Source of the DNA: Megaustenia siamemsis
Lineage: Eukaryota; Mollusca; Gastropoda; Stylommatophora; Ariophantidae
Reading direction: 5' to 3'
Length of the DNA: 64,000 bases
Assembly: GCA_032433765.1 (NCBI GenBank)
Contig: JAVIAB010000025.1
Location: 37,085,256 to 37,149,255 of the forward strand
The notes under the pieces are model-generated. The model was not told the origin of the DNA, did not search any database, and worked only from the letters and a program-made list of their open reading frames with translations. Made by a program: the position numbers and the translations under genes. Positions 12,885 through 26,400 of the stretch are shown here, in pieces. Each line of letters opens with the position of its first letter. Positions within the stretch are counted from its first letter, which is position 1.

Positions 12885-13800
12885 GACTTTTGAAGTGATA
12901 ACTATCTCACAGATACAAGCCTCGCCAGTATACAAAACATTGCTGCAGATATCTGGACTTTTGAAGTGATAACTATCTCACAGATACAAGCCTCACCAGT
13001 ATATTGCTGCAGATATCTGGACTTTTGAAGTGATAACTATCTCACAGATACAAGCCTCACCAGTATATTGCTGCAGATATCTGGACTTTTGAAGTGATAA
13101 CTATCTCACAGATACAAGCCTCACCAGTATACAAAACATTGCTGCAGATATCTGGACTTTTGAAGTGATAACTATCTCACAGATACAAGCCTCGCCAGTA
13201 TACAAAACATTGCTGCAGATATCTGGACTTTTGAAGTGATAACTATCTCACAGATACAAGCCTCACCAGCATACAAAACATTGCTGTAGATATCTGGACT
13301 TTTGAAGTGATAACTATCTCACAGATACAAGCCTCACCAGCATACAAAACATTGCTGCAGATATCTGGACTTTTGAAGTGATAACTATCTCACAGAGACA
13401 CAAGCCTCACCAGCATACAAAACATTGCTGTAGATATCTGGACTTTTGAAGTGATAACTATCTCACAGATACAAGCCTCGCCAGTATACAAAACATTGCT
13501 GCAGATATCTGGACTTTTGAAGTGATAACTATCTCACAGATACAAGCCTCGCCAGTATACAAAACATTGCTGCAGATATCTGGACTTTTGAAGTGATAAC
13601 TATCTCACAGATACAAGCCTCGCCAGTATACAAAACATTGCTGCAGATATCTGGACTTTTGAAGTGATAACTATCTCACAGATACAAGCCTCGCCAGTAT
13701 ACAAAACATTGCTGCAGATATCTGGACTTTTGAAGTGATAACTATCTCACAGATACAAGCCTCGCCAGTATACAAAACATTACTGCAGATATCTGGACTT
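12885..13800. repeat. 71-bp minisatellite, about 13 copies
   Basis: Unit contains TGCTGCAGATATCTGGACTT and GAAGTGATAACTATCTCACA. Shorter units lack the ACAAAACAT block. It lies just downstream of the TMEM143 stop codon (minus strand), so it may limit or enter the 3' UTR. Confidence 0.95.
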
Positions 13801-14174
13801 ATTTGGGAGTTGCGATAGAGAGCCTTATGGGAGAGATAGCTCAGAATTCAAGAGCAGACCTCGCACAAACACTGATCCCAGACAGAGGTGGCACAGATAA
13901 ACGTGTGGACCAGACATGGAACATTCTGCAAAGTACCAAGGGAACTGAAAAGATTTTGTTGTTGCCCAGCTGTATAGTTCAAAAGCATGTCAACAGCTGA
14001 CTGCTGGACTGTAACTAAATGGATTAACAACAAGAAAACATTGTCCCGCTGTCAACGAGAAGGAAATTCATGTTTCAATATTAATTCAGCCAAAACCCAC
14101 ATTTCACTAACAATGAATTAACATTGAAACTTGTCATCACAGCCAAGATAAACAATCTAAACTATTAAATGTCA
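13801..14174 (-). other. TMEM143: Probable TMEM143 3' UTR
   Basis: Single-copy sequence between the stop codon and the 71-bp array. Only AAATAA or AATATT-like variants occur on the minus strand and no clear polyadenylation signal is seen. Assignment as UTR is by position only. Confidence 0.4.
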
Positions 14175-14491
14175 TCAAAACCAGCCATATCGTCGTGCCT
14201 TGACATCTTCCGACTTGTACTTATCATCAGTCTCCAAGTATTCATCCCTGAGACCATCTGTGATGTCAGTGTCTGTTTTCCGTTGAGATACCACGGATGA
14301 TGGACTTGGGGGTAGAAGCCTGGAAGCTATGTCCAGCTGTAGAACCTGGTATCTGCTCTCATTCTCAACCAGTAGACCGAGTGACTGAAGCAACGTGACA
14401 GCTTCTGCTGAATCAAACTCAATCTTTGCACCTGTTGTTTGTTCTAACCACTCCTCAACTCTGGACTCGAGTTCCTCACTCTTCAAACCAC
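14175..14491 (-). CDS. TMEM143: TMEM143 exon 9 (C-terminus, stop)
   Basis: Acceptor CATGTCCCCAG, 317 bp including TGA at 14175-14177. It encodes GGLKSEELESRVEEWLEQ, a winged-helix-like segment AKIEFDSAEAVTLLQSLGLL, and a polar tail ending RRYGWF. No canonical AATAAA is visible on this strand between the stop and the array at 13800, so the cleavage site is uncertain. Confidence 0.95.
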
Positions 14492-17400
14492 CTGGGGACA
14501 TGTATCAGATAACGATCAACAACACGCACATACAAAACCTTGTGTAAATCACTAATAAAACTGTAAATAGATAAACTGGTTCTAACTGATACACCAAGAT
14601 GTAAATTAAGAAGAGAAATCAACTATCTTCTTCTTTCCTTCTTCAATTACCTTTCACAGATTTACATCAATTCTTTTTTTAACCTTATATTATGATATCT
14701 ATCTATCTATTGTCCTTCCGAGCCGAATACGGCACATAGGGCAGAATTACAATCTCAAAAACAGAAACCTTGCATGCCAAAATGGCACATATTGCAGAGA
14801 TCGCTGCTTCTAAAATCTATGGCTCTGTTTCTAATAACAATACTTTTTACAATGACAGCTTGTCAAGCCATCGATCAACCTCCTTAGTCGCCTCTTACAA
14901 CATGCCTGGAAGGTCACAGTTTTACTATTCTTTACTTCCCACATAATGAGGCCCCGGTAACAGACGGGGGAGATATATTATGATACCATCGTATAAATTA
15001 CCGTATCAAGACACAAATTCTTCCAAATTTGACATTTTACCATGATCAAACACTACCCCACTCTGTGTACCTCCTTAATCACTACTTCCAGTGATCTTCT
15101 GAGTGTTTGATTTGTTTCTTTTGATGTAAGATTTTATTTTTTATTTTGTGAGATGCATCATTTTTGTGGCAACAAAAAATTGCCATTTTATGAGCAGGAA
15201 AATTATCTCGGTCACTAGCAGACAATCAACTCTGTGAGACTCTGGGAGCACAGCGAATAATGCTATGCAAACATACTGATAAACTTATGGTGACCGTACT
15301 GATAGATATTGAAACATGTCCGGTCCATGAGGTCAAATGCAGGTCATAAATCAACCTGAAGCAGGAATTGCAAGTCATCATGTTTTTGCCTAGTGTGAAC
15401 ACACAGCTATGTATCAAAAGTTAAGTGAAAATACTATTTTTTAGAGAACCTAGTGTTACATTTAAGTGGTAGTAATTTTTACTACAGTATCATAAATGGG
15501 AGAGTTACAGATGGGCATTGTAATTGAAGGTTAAAGGTTAATTGTGTTGTAAGAGTTAATGGACTTCAGAAGACCTGGACAGTAGAGACTATACAACTTC
15601 AAGAGAGGCTAAATGATTTATCTACTAGTGAGTGTACCTCTCAGCTTGGATCCTCCAAAATTACATACGGCCCAACACAATAACTGCTCCCTTGGAAAGT
15701 CACTACCCAACAACATAATAACTGCTCCCTTGGAAAGTCACTACCCAACAACACAATAATTTCTCCTTAGGAAAGTCACTACCCAACAACACAATAACTG
15801 CTCCTTTGGTAGGTCACTACCCAACAACACAATAATTGCTCTCTTGGAAATTCACTACCCAACAACACAATAATTTCTCCCTTGGAAAGTCACCACCCAA
15901 CAACACAATAACTGCTCCCTTGGAAAGTCACCACCCAACAATACAATAATTGCTCCCTTGGAAAGTCACCACCCAACAACACAATAATTGCTCCCTTTGA
16001 AAGTCACCACCCAACAACACAATAACTGCTCCCTTAGAAAGTCACTACCCAAAACACAATAACTGCTCCCTTAGAAAGTCACCACCCAACAACACAATAA
16101 TTGCTCCCTTGGAAAGTCACCACCCAACAACACAATAATTGTTCCCTTGAAAAGTCACCACCCAACAACACAATAACTGCTCCCTTGGAAAGTCACTACC
16201 CAACAACACAATAACTGCTCCCTTGGAAAGTCACTACCTAACAACACAATAATTTCTCCCTTGGAAAGTCACTACCCAACAACACAATAACTGCTCCCTG
16301 GAAAGTCACCACCCAACAACACAATAACTGCTCCCTTGGAAAGTCACTACCCAACAACACAATAACTGCTCCCTTGGAAAGTCACTACCCAACAACACAA
16401 TAACTGCTCCCTTGGAAAGTCACTACCCAACAACACAATAATTTCTCCCTTGGAAAGTTACTACCCAACAACACAATAACTGCTCCCTTAGAAAGTCACT
16501 ACCCAAAACACAATAACTGCTCCCTTAGAAAGTCACCACCCAACAACACAATAATTGCTCCCTTAGAAAGTCACTACCCAACAACACAATAACTGCTCCC
16601 TTAGAAAGTCACCACCCAACAACACAATAATTGCTCCCTTAGAAAGTCACTACCCAACAACACAATAACTGCTCCCTTGGAAAGTCACTACCCAACAACA
16701 CAATAATTTCTCCCTTGGAAAGTCACTACCCAACAACACAATAACTGCTCCCTGGAAAGTAACCACCCAACAACACAATAACTGCTCCCTTGGAAAGTCA
16801 CTACCCAACAACACAATAACTACTCCCTTGGAAAGTCACTACCCAACAACACAATAACTGCTCCCTTGGAAAGTCACTACCCAACAACACAATAATTTCT
16901 CCCTTGGAAAGTCACTACCCAACAACACAATAACTGCTCCTTTGGAAAGTCACTACCCAACAACACAATAATTGCTCTCTTGGAAATTCACTACCCAACA
17001 ACACAATAATTGCTCCCTTGGAAAGTCACCACCCAACAACACAATAACTGCTCCCTTGGAAAGTCACCACCCAACAACACAATAACTGCTTCCTTGGAAA
17101 GTCACCACCCAACAACACAATAATTGCTCCATTTGAAAGTCACCAACCAACAACACAATAACTGCTCCCTTAGAAAGTCACTACCCAAAACACAATAACT
17201 GCTCCCTTAGAAAGTCACCACCCAACAACACAATAATTGCTCCCTTGGAAAGTCACTACCCAACAACACAATAACTGCTCCCTTGGAAAGTCACCACCCA
17301 ACAACACAATAACTGCTCCCTTGGAAAGTCACCACCCAACAACACAATAACTGCTCCCTTGACACAGCTGCAGTTGCTTTATCCTTAAGCCAGATGTTTG

Positions 17401-20400
17401 TCCACATAAAACTGTCACTTGGCAACAGATCTCTCTCTCTCTCTCTCTCATTATGTAGGGAGAGCAACAAGGAGATCTGTTTGCTTGTTAATGTCATAGG
17501 CTTGTACCTTGTGATTCCAAACTGAGTCATTTGACTCCAGACTGTGTCTTGTATCTAAGCCGTGAACTTTACCTTCAAGCAGTGACCTGTGAACTTCAAT
17601 CTTGTCCTGTGAACTCCAAGCTGTATCCTGTAAACTTCAATCTGTGTCCTGTGAACTCCAAGCTGTGAACTTCAAGCTGTATCCTATGAACTTCAATCTG
17701 TGTCCTGTGAACTCCAAGCTGTATCCTGTGAACTTCAATCTTTGTCCTGTGAACTCCAAGCTGTGAATTTCAAGCAGTGACCAGTGAACTTCAAGCTGTG
17801 TCCTGTGAACTCCAAGCTGTATCCTGTGAACTTCAAACTGTGTCCTGTGAACTCCAAGCTGTATCCTGTGAACTTCAATCTGTGTCCTGTGAACTTCAAG
17901 CTGTATCCTGTGAACTTCAATCTGTGTCCTGTGAACTCCAAGCTGTATCCTGTGAACTTCAAACTGCGTCCTGTGAACATCAAGCTGCACCCAGTGAACT
18001 CCAAGCTGTGAACTTCAAGCTGTGGCCTGTGAACTTCTAGCTGTATCCTGTGAACTTCAAACTGTGTCCTGTGAACTCCAAGCTGTATCCTGTGAACTTC
18101 AAGCTGTATCCTGTGAACTCCAAGCTGTGAACTTCAGGCTGTATCCTGTGAACTCTAAGCTGTGAACTTCAAGCTGTATCCTGTGAAGCCCAAGATGCAT
18201 CCTGTGAACTTGTAGCTGCATCCTCTGAACTCCAAGCTGTGAACTTCTAGCTGTATCCTGTGAACTCTAAGCTGTAACTTGTCAACTCCAGGACATAAGT
18301 ACTTGTGTGCCACTGATATTAAAGGTTGGATAGGCTTTCTTAATGCTTCATTTTCAGCTAGAGAAGATGACATTATCCATCCTAGCAGATAGTGAAATGT
18401 TTGAACTTATATAACAGCAGGCTACACCAGTTGTACAAGGATGACAACGTCCATCCTGGCAGATAGTGAAATGTTTGAACTTATATAACAGCAGGCCACA
18501 CCAGTTGTACAAGGATGACAATGTCCATCCTGGCAGATAGTGAAATGTTTGAACTTATATAACAGCAGGCTACACCAGTTGTACAAGGATGACAACGTCC
18601 ATCTAGCAGATGGTGAAATGTTTGAACTTATATAACAGCAGGCTACACCAGTTGTACAAGGATGACAACGTCCATCCTGGCAGATGGTGAAATGTTTGAA
18701 CTTATATAACAGCAGACCACACCAGTTGTACAAGGATGACAACGTCCATCTAGCAGACGGTGAAATGTTTGAACTTATATAACAGCAGGCTACACCAGTT
18801 GTACAAGGATGACATCCAATAGCTAATTAGCCAGTCTGTTGCATTATGTGCCATTAGTAGAGAAACCAAGTGAGGGCAAATGAGGTCATGGTCATCTTAA
18901 AGTTACTGACCATGCTGGTCGACCAATGTTAAACAAACTCCTACTCACAAGACAAGTAAAAAAAGTAAAGTAAAGAGCCCCGTCATGCCAAGTGGCGTAT
19001 AGGGAAATATGGTGTTAGTGACCATAATTTTTACAGACCTTCGCCACATGATTTTTGGGGTAATGTGGTCGGTATTACGCCCGTGCCGCTTTACTTTCCC
19101 AGAAAAAAAAACCCGGTACCCATTAAAGGCTGGGTGAACCTGGAAGCCGTCGGTTGGGATCGAACCCTACCTCTTGTCCTTTGTAGTCCAGTTCACTAAC
19201 CACTGAGCTATCGCGGCTCCCAACTCACAAGACAAGAACAAACATTATCTTCTGCCCCCCCCCCCCCCCCCCCCCATATTTACCTGACTTTGATTTAGCA
19301 AACAAGTTTTGGGATTTGCCAGATGTTGAAGACTTCAGCAGGAATATGTAGGTCAATATGGCTTCCTTCAAACTCTCATCTTCTGCTCTGTCAACCAAAA
19401 GCGTAAGAAGACCACGATTGTTGGCAATATTCTGAAGTTTAAATAAAAGAAAGATAAAAAGAATAAAGTTGCGGCTAAAATAGAAAAGGAAACATCAATA
19501 CTGTTACTATTTCATACACACGGCCGGAAGAAATATTTGAGACTAATTCAGTAACCAAGAACTACTTAACACATTTGCTACCAAGGTGTTGCACTGTGGC
19601 TTGGCTGCTTATCATCCATTTGTTAACATTTGAAATGAGGAGAAAATCAATTTAAAAATGGATCTAAAATACAAGTTTTTTGGGGCAATTTGATCAGGAA
19701 GTCTGAAAATAGGTTAGATATGAAAATGACAAGGTTTGAGTGGAAATAATTGTGGAATAGTGGAAATAATTGTGGAAATAGAGAAAACAGTAGGGGAAAT
19801 AGTGGAAATAATTGTGGAAATAGTAGGGGAAATAATAGTGGAAATAATTGTAGAATAGTGGAAATAATTGTGGAAATAGTGAAAATAGTAGGGGCAATGT
19901 CAATAAATGAAAAGCCACAAATGCAGCAGCAGGGTTTCTCACGTCGGTTACTAGAGCTACATTTTGTGGCACGGAGTGTGTTCGGATGTGCAACTAAGAG
20001 AAACACAGCAATAACCAACTGTAACAGCCGAGTGGTCGGTGCAATCGCCGCTGATTACCAAGGTCTGGATTCAATTCCTGATGTGGCAAATGTTTTTTTT
20101 TGTTGTGTGTGTGGACTGACATGGAGCCTCTGAATGGAGGTCGCTATTCTAGGAAAATAGAGCCACCTGTAGAGGTGCTGGCCACGTCATTCACAAAGTG
20201 TGCTGTTTGAAGTGATTAAAATAACCATTGACTGGGTGGTCTAAAGATAAGTTGTCAGCCTCTGGACAAAACGGTCCTTGGTTTGATCCCCACCATAGGT
20301 GCTGAGAATTTGTCAAAAATCTAATTCGTAGTTTCTTCGTGGCCTCCCCCCCCCACCCCCGGTCTCTAGGAGATCAGATGTCTAGCCCTCTAAAAAAAAA

Positions 20401-23400
20401 AAAATGCTGAAAAACAGAAAGTCCTGTGTGCACTCATGCACATTAGAGAACCACTGGCAGTTAAAATGGAAAAGAGCAGGCCAAAAATGGTCGTTGGCCA
20501 GGTAAAAATTGTTAAACATTCTACTAATCCATGCTGAAGATGGATGTGTCCGGCCGAAACGGGTAGATATCGTGGCATTGCCGTAAACTAGCAACGCAGT
20601 ACATCCAAGCCCACTTAATGACTGAATGCTATGATGAAAGAGAAATAACCATCATCATGAGACCTGCGGGCTCTGGCAGGAAGTGAAAAATAAAACTGAA
20701 GGGAGAGAAGCATAGGCTGGATCTGGGATATTATAATAAAAAAAATAGCAAGAGTAAGAAAAGAAATAGAGATTTTGTTGTTGCCCACAAGATGTTCCAG
20801 CCACTGAGTGTTTTGTTGGCATGTGGCCTAGAATAAGAGAATATCAGAGTGTGATAATTGGCATGGATGAGGTGGTCGTACCAATAGGAATCTTAAAGTT
20901 AGCTCAGAGCCATTGTCAAAAATGCTAGTATATGTAAGATACTGTACTACTGTCTTTATCTTCTCTTACACTAAAGTAATCATTACTAGATATGTTAGTA
21001 TATGTAAGATACTGTACTACTGTCTTTATCTTCTCTTACACTAAAGTAATCATTACTAGATATGTTAGTATATGTAAGATACTGTACTACTGTCTTTATC
21101 TTCTCTTACACTAAAGTAATCATTACTAGAAATGTTAGTATATGTAAGATACTGTACTACTGTCTTTATCTTCTCTTACACTAAAGTAATCATTACTAGA
21201 TATGTTAGTATATGTAAGATACTGTACTACTGTCTTTATCTTCTCTTACACTAAAGTAATCATTACTAGATATGTTAGTATATGTAAGATACTGTACTAC
21301 TGTCTTTATCTTCTCCTACACTAAAGTACCAATTACTAGAAATGTTGGTATATGTAAGATCACATACTCTACTACTATCTTAACTACCCTCTCCTACACT
21401 AAGTAAACATTACTAGAAATGTTGGTGTATGGTAATATCACACAGTGTACACCCTATGTTAACCTCAGACAATTCTAGACACACCATGACAGATTGGGGG
21501 ACTGTTTGGTCTCAAGGCATGACGCTGGTCTCAAGACAGAGAGGTTGTGGGTTCAAATCTCGGTTGCACCAGTTGAGATTTTTATTTATGATTTCACTCT
21601 GCAGCAACAGCCCCTGGTCTCAAGGCATGACACTGGTCTCAAGAGGTTGTGGGTTCAAATCCCTGCTGCACCAGTTGAGATCTTTATTTATGATTTCTCT
21701 CTGCGGCAACCACCCCTAGTCTCAAGGCATGACACTGGTCTCAAGAAGTTGTGGGTTCAAATCCCGGCTGCACCAGTTGAGAATTTTATTTATGATTTCT
21801 CTCTGCAGCAACCACCCATGGTCTCAGCAGCAAGGTTCAGCATGAAACATCAATTACTCATGAACTGACAAAAATATGAGTGCCTCCGAATTCAGAGTTA
21901 TCTGTCTGTGCTGCAAGAGATCCCTGTACACATGGCTGCCAGGGAAAAATGGATTAAACACGCAAAATTCAGTTCCTAGTCTCTAGGGACTTCGCTAGAG
22001 GTGAAAGCTGGCGAACAAAAAAAAATCATGACAGATTAAACGCTACGCTACTACTTCTCCAGCTCACCTTGAAGTAGAGTGAACAAAAAAAATCATGACA
22101 GATTAAACGCTATGCGACTACTTCTCCAGCTCATCTTGAAGTAGAGTGAACCAAAAAAAAAATCATGACAGATTAAACGCTATGCGACTACTTCTCCAGC
22201 TCACCTTGAAGTAGAGCGTACGAGATACATCCAGAAGGTAAGTATTTCTTCTGTTTCTGAAAGTAGACCATACACGGAAACCCAGCGTACCAGTCACCAA
22301 GGCCAAGGCTAGAGTCCAATCAACCTGCCATTAATACAAAATGAAGCCATGCTCAAGTAACAATTACTCTTTAGTACTTTCATATTTATCAGTGCAATTT
22401 TAGTACTTTCATATTTATCGGTGCAATTTTAGTACTTTCATATTTATCAGTGCAATTTTAGTACTTTCATATTTATCGGTGCAATTTTAGTACTTTCATA
22501 TTTATCGGTGCAATTTTAGTACTTTCATATTTATCGGTGCAATTTTAGTACTTTCATATTTATCAGTGCAATTTTAGTACTTTCATATTTATCGGTGCAA
22601 TTTTAGTACTTTCATATTTATCGGTGCAATTTTAGTACTTTCATATTTATCAGTGCAATTTTAGTACTTTCATATTTATCGGTGCAATTTTAGTACTTTC
22701 ATATTTATCAGTGCAAATTTAGTATTTTCATATTTATCGGTGCAATTTTAGTACTTTCATATTTATCGGTGCAATTTTAGTACTTTCATATTTATCAGTG
22801 CAATTTTAGTACTTTCATATTTATCAGTGCAATTTTAGTACTTTCATATTTATCAGTGCAAATTTAGTATTTTCATATTTATCGGTGCAATTTTAGTACT
22901 TTCATATTTATCAGTGCAATTTTAGTACTTTCATATTTATTGGTGCAATTTTAGTACTTTCATATTTATCAGTGCAATTTTAGTACTTTCATATTTATCA
23001 GTGCAAATTTAGTACTTTCATATTTATCGGTGCAAATTTAGTATTTTCATATTTATCGGTGCAATTTTAGTACTTTCATATTTATTGGTGCAATTTTAGT
23101 ACTTTCATATTTATCAGTTCAATTTTAGTACTTTCATATTTATCAGTGCAAATTTAGTACTTTCATATTTATCGGTGCAAATTTAGTATTTTCATATTTA
23201 TCGGTGCAATTTTAGTACTTTCATATTTATCAGTGCAATTTTAGTACTTTCATATTTATCGGTGCAATTTTAGTACTTTCATATTTATCAGTGCAATTTT
23301 AGTACTTTCATATTTATCAGTGCAAATTTAGTACTTTCATATTTATCGGTGCAATTTTAGTACTTTCATATTTATCGGTGCAATTTTAGTACTTTCATAT

Positions 23401-26400
23401 TTGTCTGTACAATTATAGTACTTTCATATTTATCAGTGCAATCTATCCCTCCCCCCCCCCCCCAATCCACTTGGAGTCATCCCTTATCATGCCTTCTTCT
23501 TCCTTTTAAACCCCCCCCCCCCCCCCCCGCGGACTACCTTTATGTCCATCTCCTCCTTATCACTACATTATCTCTCCTCCTCGGATGGATACTTTCTATT
23601 CCCCTTTATATATACACTCCTAGGATTCTCTATTCTCTTGTGTCACCACTTCTCCACTCTCACTATTCCAGTATAAACCCCCCCCCCTCACCCGGTTGTC
23701 TCCTCTTAGCCCTCTTCTATGACTCCACTTGTCTGTTCATCAGCCACTTTCACTCCACTTCTCTTTGTATCCCCTTAGTCTCTCCGTTTCCCTACTTCTC
23801 TACCTCTCTAGGCACTACTTCCTGCGTACCATCCCTCTATTACTCCACTTCTTTCTGACTCCCTCACTATCTATTCTCTCCTGACCCACCACCTCTCCTC
23901 CTATCCACTTTCCTATACTTGATTCTTTCCCTTCTTATCCTTCCTTTCTATTTCTCTTCCTCTGGTTATTATTCCCTCTCTCTCCCTCTCTCTCCCTACC
24001 TCTCTATCCTCTCCGATTCCTCTGTACTGGATTAAACACCCCCCCCCCCCCCCCCCCCAGGCTCCAGTAGTTTTATGAGACCTATTATCTTCTCCTTCTT
24101 CCGCTCTTTGTCATACTTTACCTGAGCTATTGTTTTGGTTTCTATTTATTTCGACCGGTGTTTTGACACTGGTCGGGCTTACCTGGCATTTCTTCTCTTC
24201 CCCCCCCCCCCACTCTTAATTGTTTTCCCACGATTCCTGTATCGCTTTCTTCCGCCATGTGATGCTCCACATACAGTCATTCATTCGTTTCGTTCACGGC
24301 AGACAGACAAGTTATTTGAGCTAAGTGAAATAATTTTATATATATATATTCTCCTATTCTTTCTATTTTATACTTCTTAACACTCATCCTACCTCCCCTC
24401 ATGTAGCTTCCTTTTTTTATTTGTAACACCTACTTTCTTCTTTTCTGTCCACCTCTCCATTCATCTGATCATCTAACATGTAGTTATAGATAATTGTGCT
24501 TCACTGTTTGTTGTCGTTGTCCCTGTACTCTGAAGAAGCCCACAGGCCAAAACGTCAGTATTGTGTTGTGTTCCTTCCTTGTAAAGCTGTCATCATACCT
24601 TAGAGTGTTTAACACTCCCCACCACTGGCTCCTAGAAAATTTCCCACCACCTGCAGCAGAATTCTAGCCCAGAACTTTCTTGTCCCGAAGACCTTGTCTT
24701 ACTACAACACCATTCAGCTTCCGGCCCTCTATCTGGGGTACAATCCCTGCCAATTTGTACTAACGTCTCCTCAGATTATACAACATATCCAGTCAGCCTG
24801 CTACCACTTTTCTCATTGGTTCCTGATTTTCTTCAACATTTCTGTACTCATCTTCATGTGGCGCTCCCACTAAAAAGACATTCAAATAAGCATAATGGCT
24901 TAGATAACATCTCCGACTCTGGTTTCAGCACAGTATCTCTGGATGGTGAGTTGCCTCCCTTTCTGTGATCCTTGATTGTTTGGCCAGATTGGCTAGTCTG
25001 TTTCCACGCCTAACGAGAGGAAGTGAAGAAAGATCTTGATCAACTATAGTTTACTGCACTTCACGCAAGGAGCCAGCTACAATTCATTGGCCACTTTCAG
25101 TCTGGGTTGTTGGGCATCTTGCATGCATTGCTGATTTAATTTTTGTAATTTGTCTTTCACTTGTATCATTTGTCCTTCACTTTTATCCTTTGTCTTGAAT
25201 GTTTTTCCTTTGCCTTGAACTTTTATCCTTTGCCTTGAACTTTTACCCTTTGTCTTGAACTTTTATCCTTTGTCTTGAACTTTTACCCTTTGTCTTGAAC
25301 TTTTATCCTTTGTCTTGAACTTCTACCCTTTGTCTTGAACTTTTACCCTTTGTCTTGAACTTTTACCCTTTGTCTTGAACTTTTATCCTTTGCCAAACAA
25401 CAAAAAGCCACTGATAAAATCTAGTCACTTACCTGTAAACTGGCCAGGACTGTGACCATTTTTGCAAGCACACCAAAAGAAGCCAAAGCAGCTGAACCAA
25501 CTAACAAGCCCCGATCTGTGGCTCGCATGCGGATAACCCCATCAGGCAGCAACATCTCTAAGCTCTGAACAGGAACCTAAAATACAAATGAATTTGGCTG
25601 CTAGTAAGATACAACAGTAATGAAACAATTCAGTTTGGCTTTAATATGTCAAAGATGAAAACAACAATTTGCTCTTAATAAATTCACTGAAGAGGAAAAA
25701 GCATTGTATGTAATTATCTCTCTCTCTATCTACGATCAAGACTCAATCAGAGTAGGGTTCCAGACTCTCACATGAAGACAGCTGTCTGTTTAAGTGACTT
25801 GATCGACCCCACAGACAGAACATCATAATTAGAGTCTGTTAGATCCACCCTGATTGAGTACCTGTTAAAATGTTGTACTGTGTTCTGCGCGATGGTCCAA
25901 TGCATCCAATTTCAGCCAGCATTTTATTCAGGTTTGCTTTCCTTAGCCTTTAATTGTCCCCAATCTTCCTGCAAAGCAGCAGATTGTCTTTTCTGTAGGT
26001 GGATTCTGCCCTTAGATGGTTGACCCTCTCAGGTTTACGAGCACCATCTGCCCGAGTCACTAGAGGTGACTAACACAGACATGCACACAACGATATGAGG
26101 TATGACTAACACAGACACACACACACTAAGATATGAGATGTGACTAACACAGACACACACACTAAGATATGAGATGTGACTAACACTGACTTGCACACAA
26201 CGATATGAGGTATGACTAACACAGACACACACACACACACTAAGATATGAGATGTGACTAACACAGACACACACACACACACTAAGATATGAGATGTGAC
26301 TAACACAGACACACACACTAAGATATGAGATGTGACTAACACTGACTTGGACACAACGATATGAGGTATGACTAACACAGACACACACACACACTAAGAT

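Noticed and set aside
19254..19275. C22 run and other long C/G homopolymers as G-quadruplex regulators
   Set aside because: Possible in principle, but homopolymer lengths in assemblies are unreliable and nothing else in the sequence supports a regulatory role.
23436..23858. Proline-rich 140-residue protein
   Set aside because: The frame is driven by CT-rich, poly-C low-complexity DNA within intron 6 on the strand opposite TMEM143.
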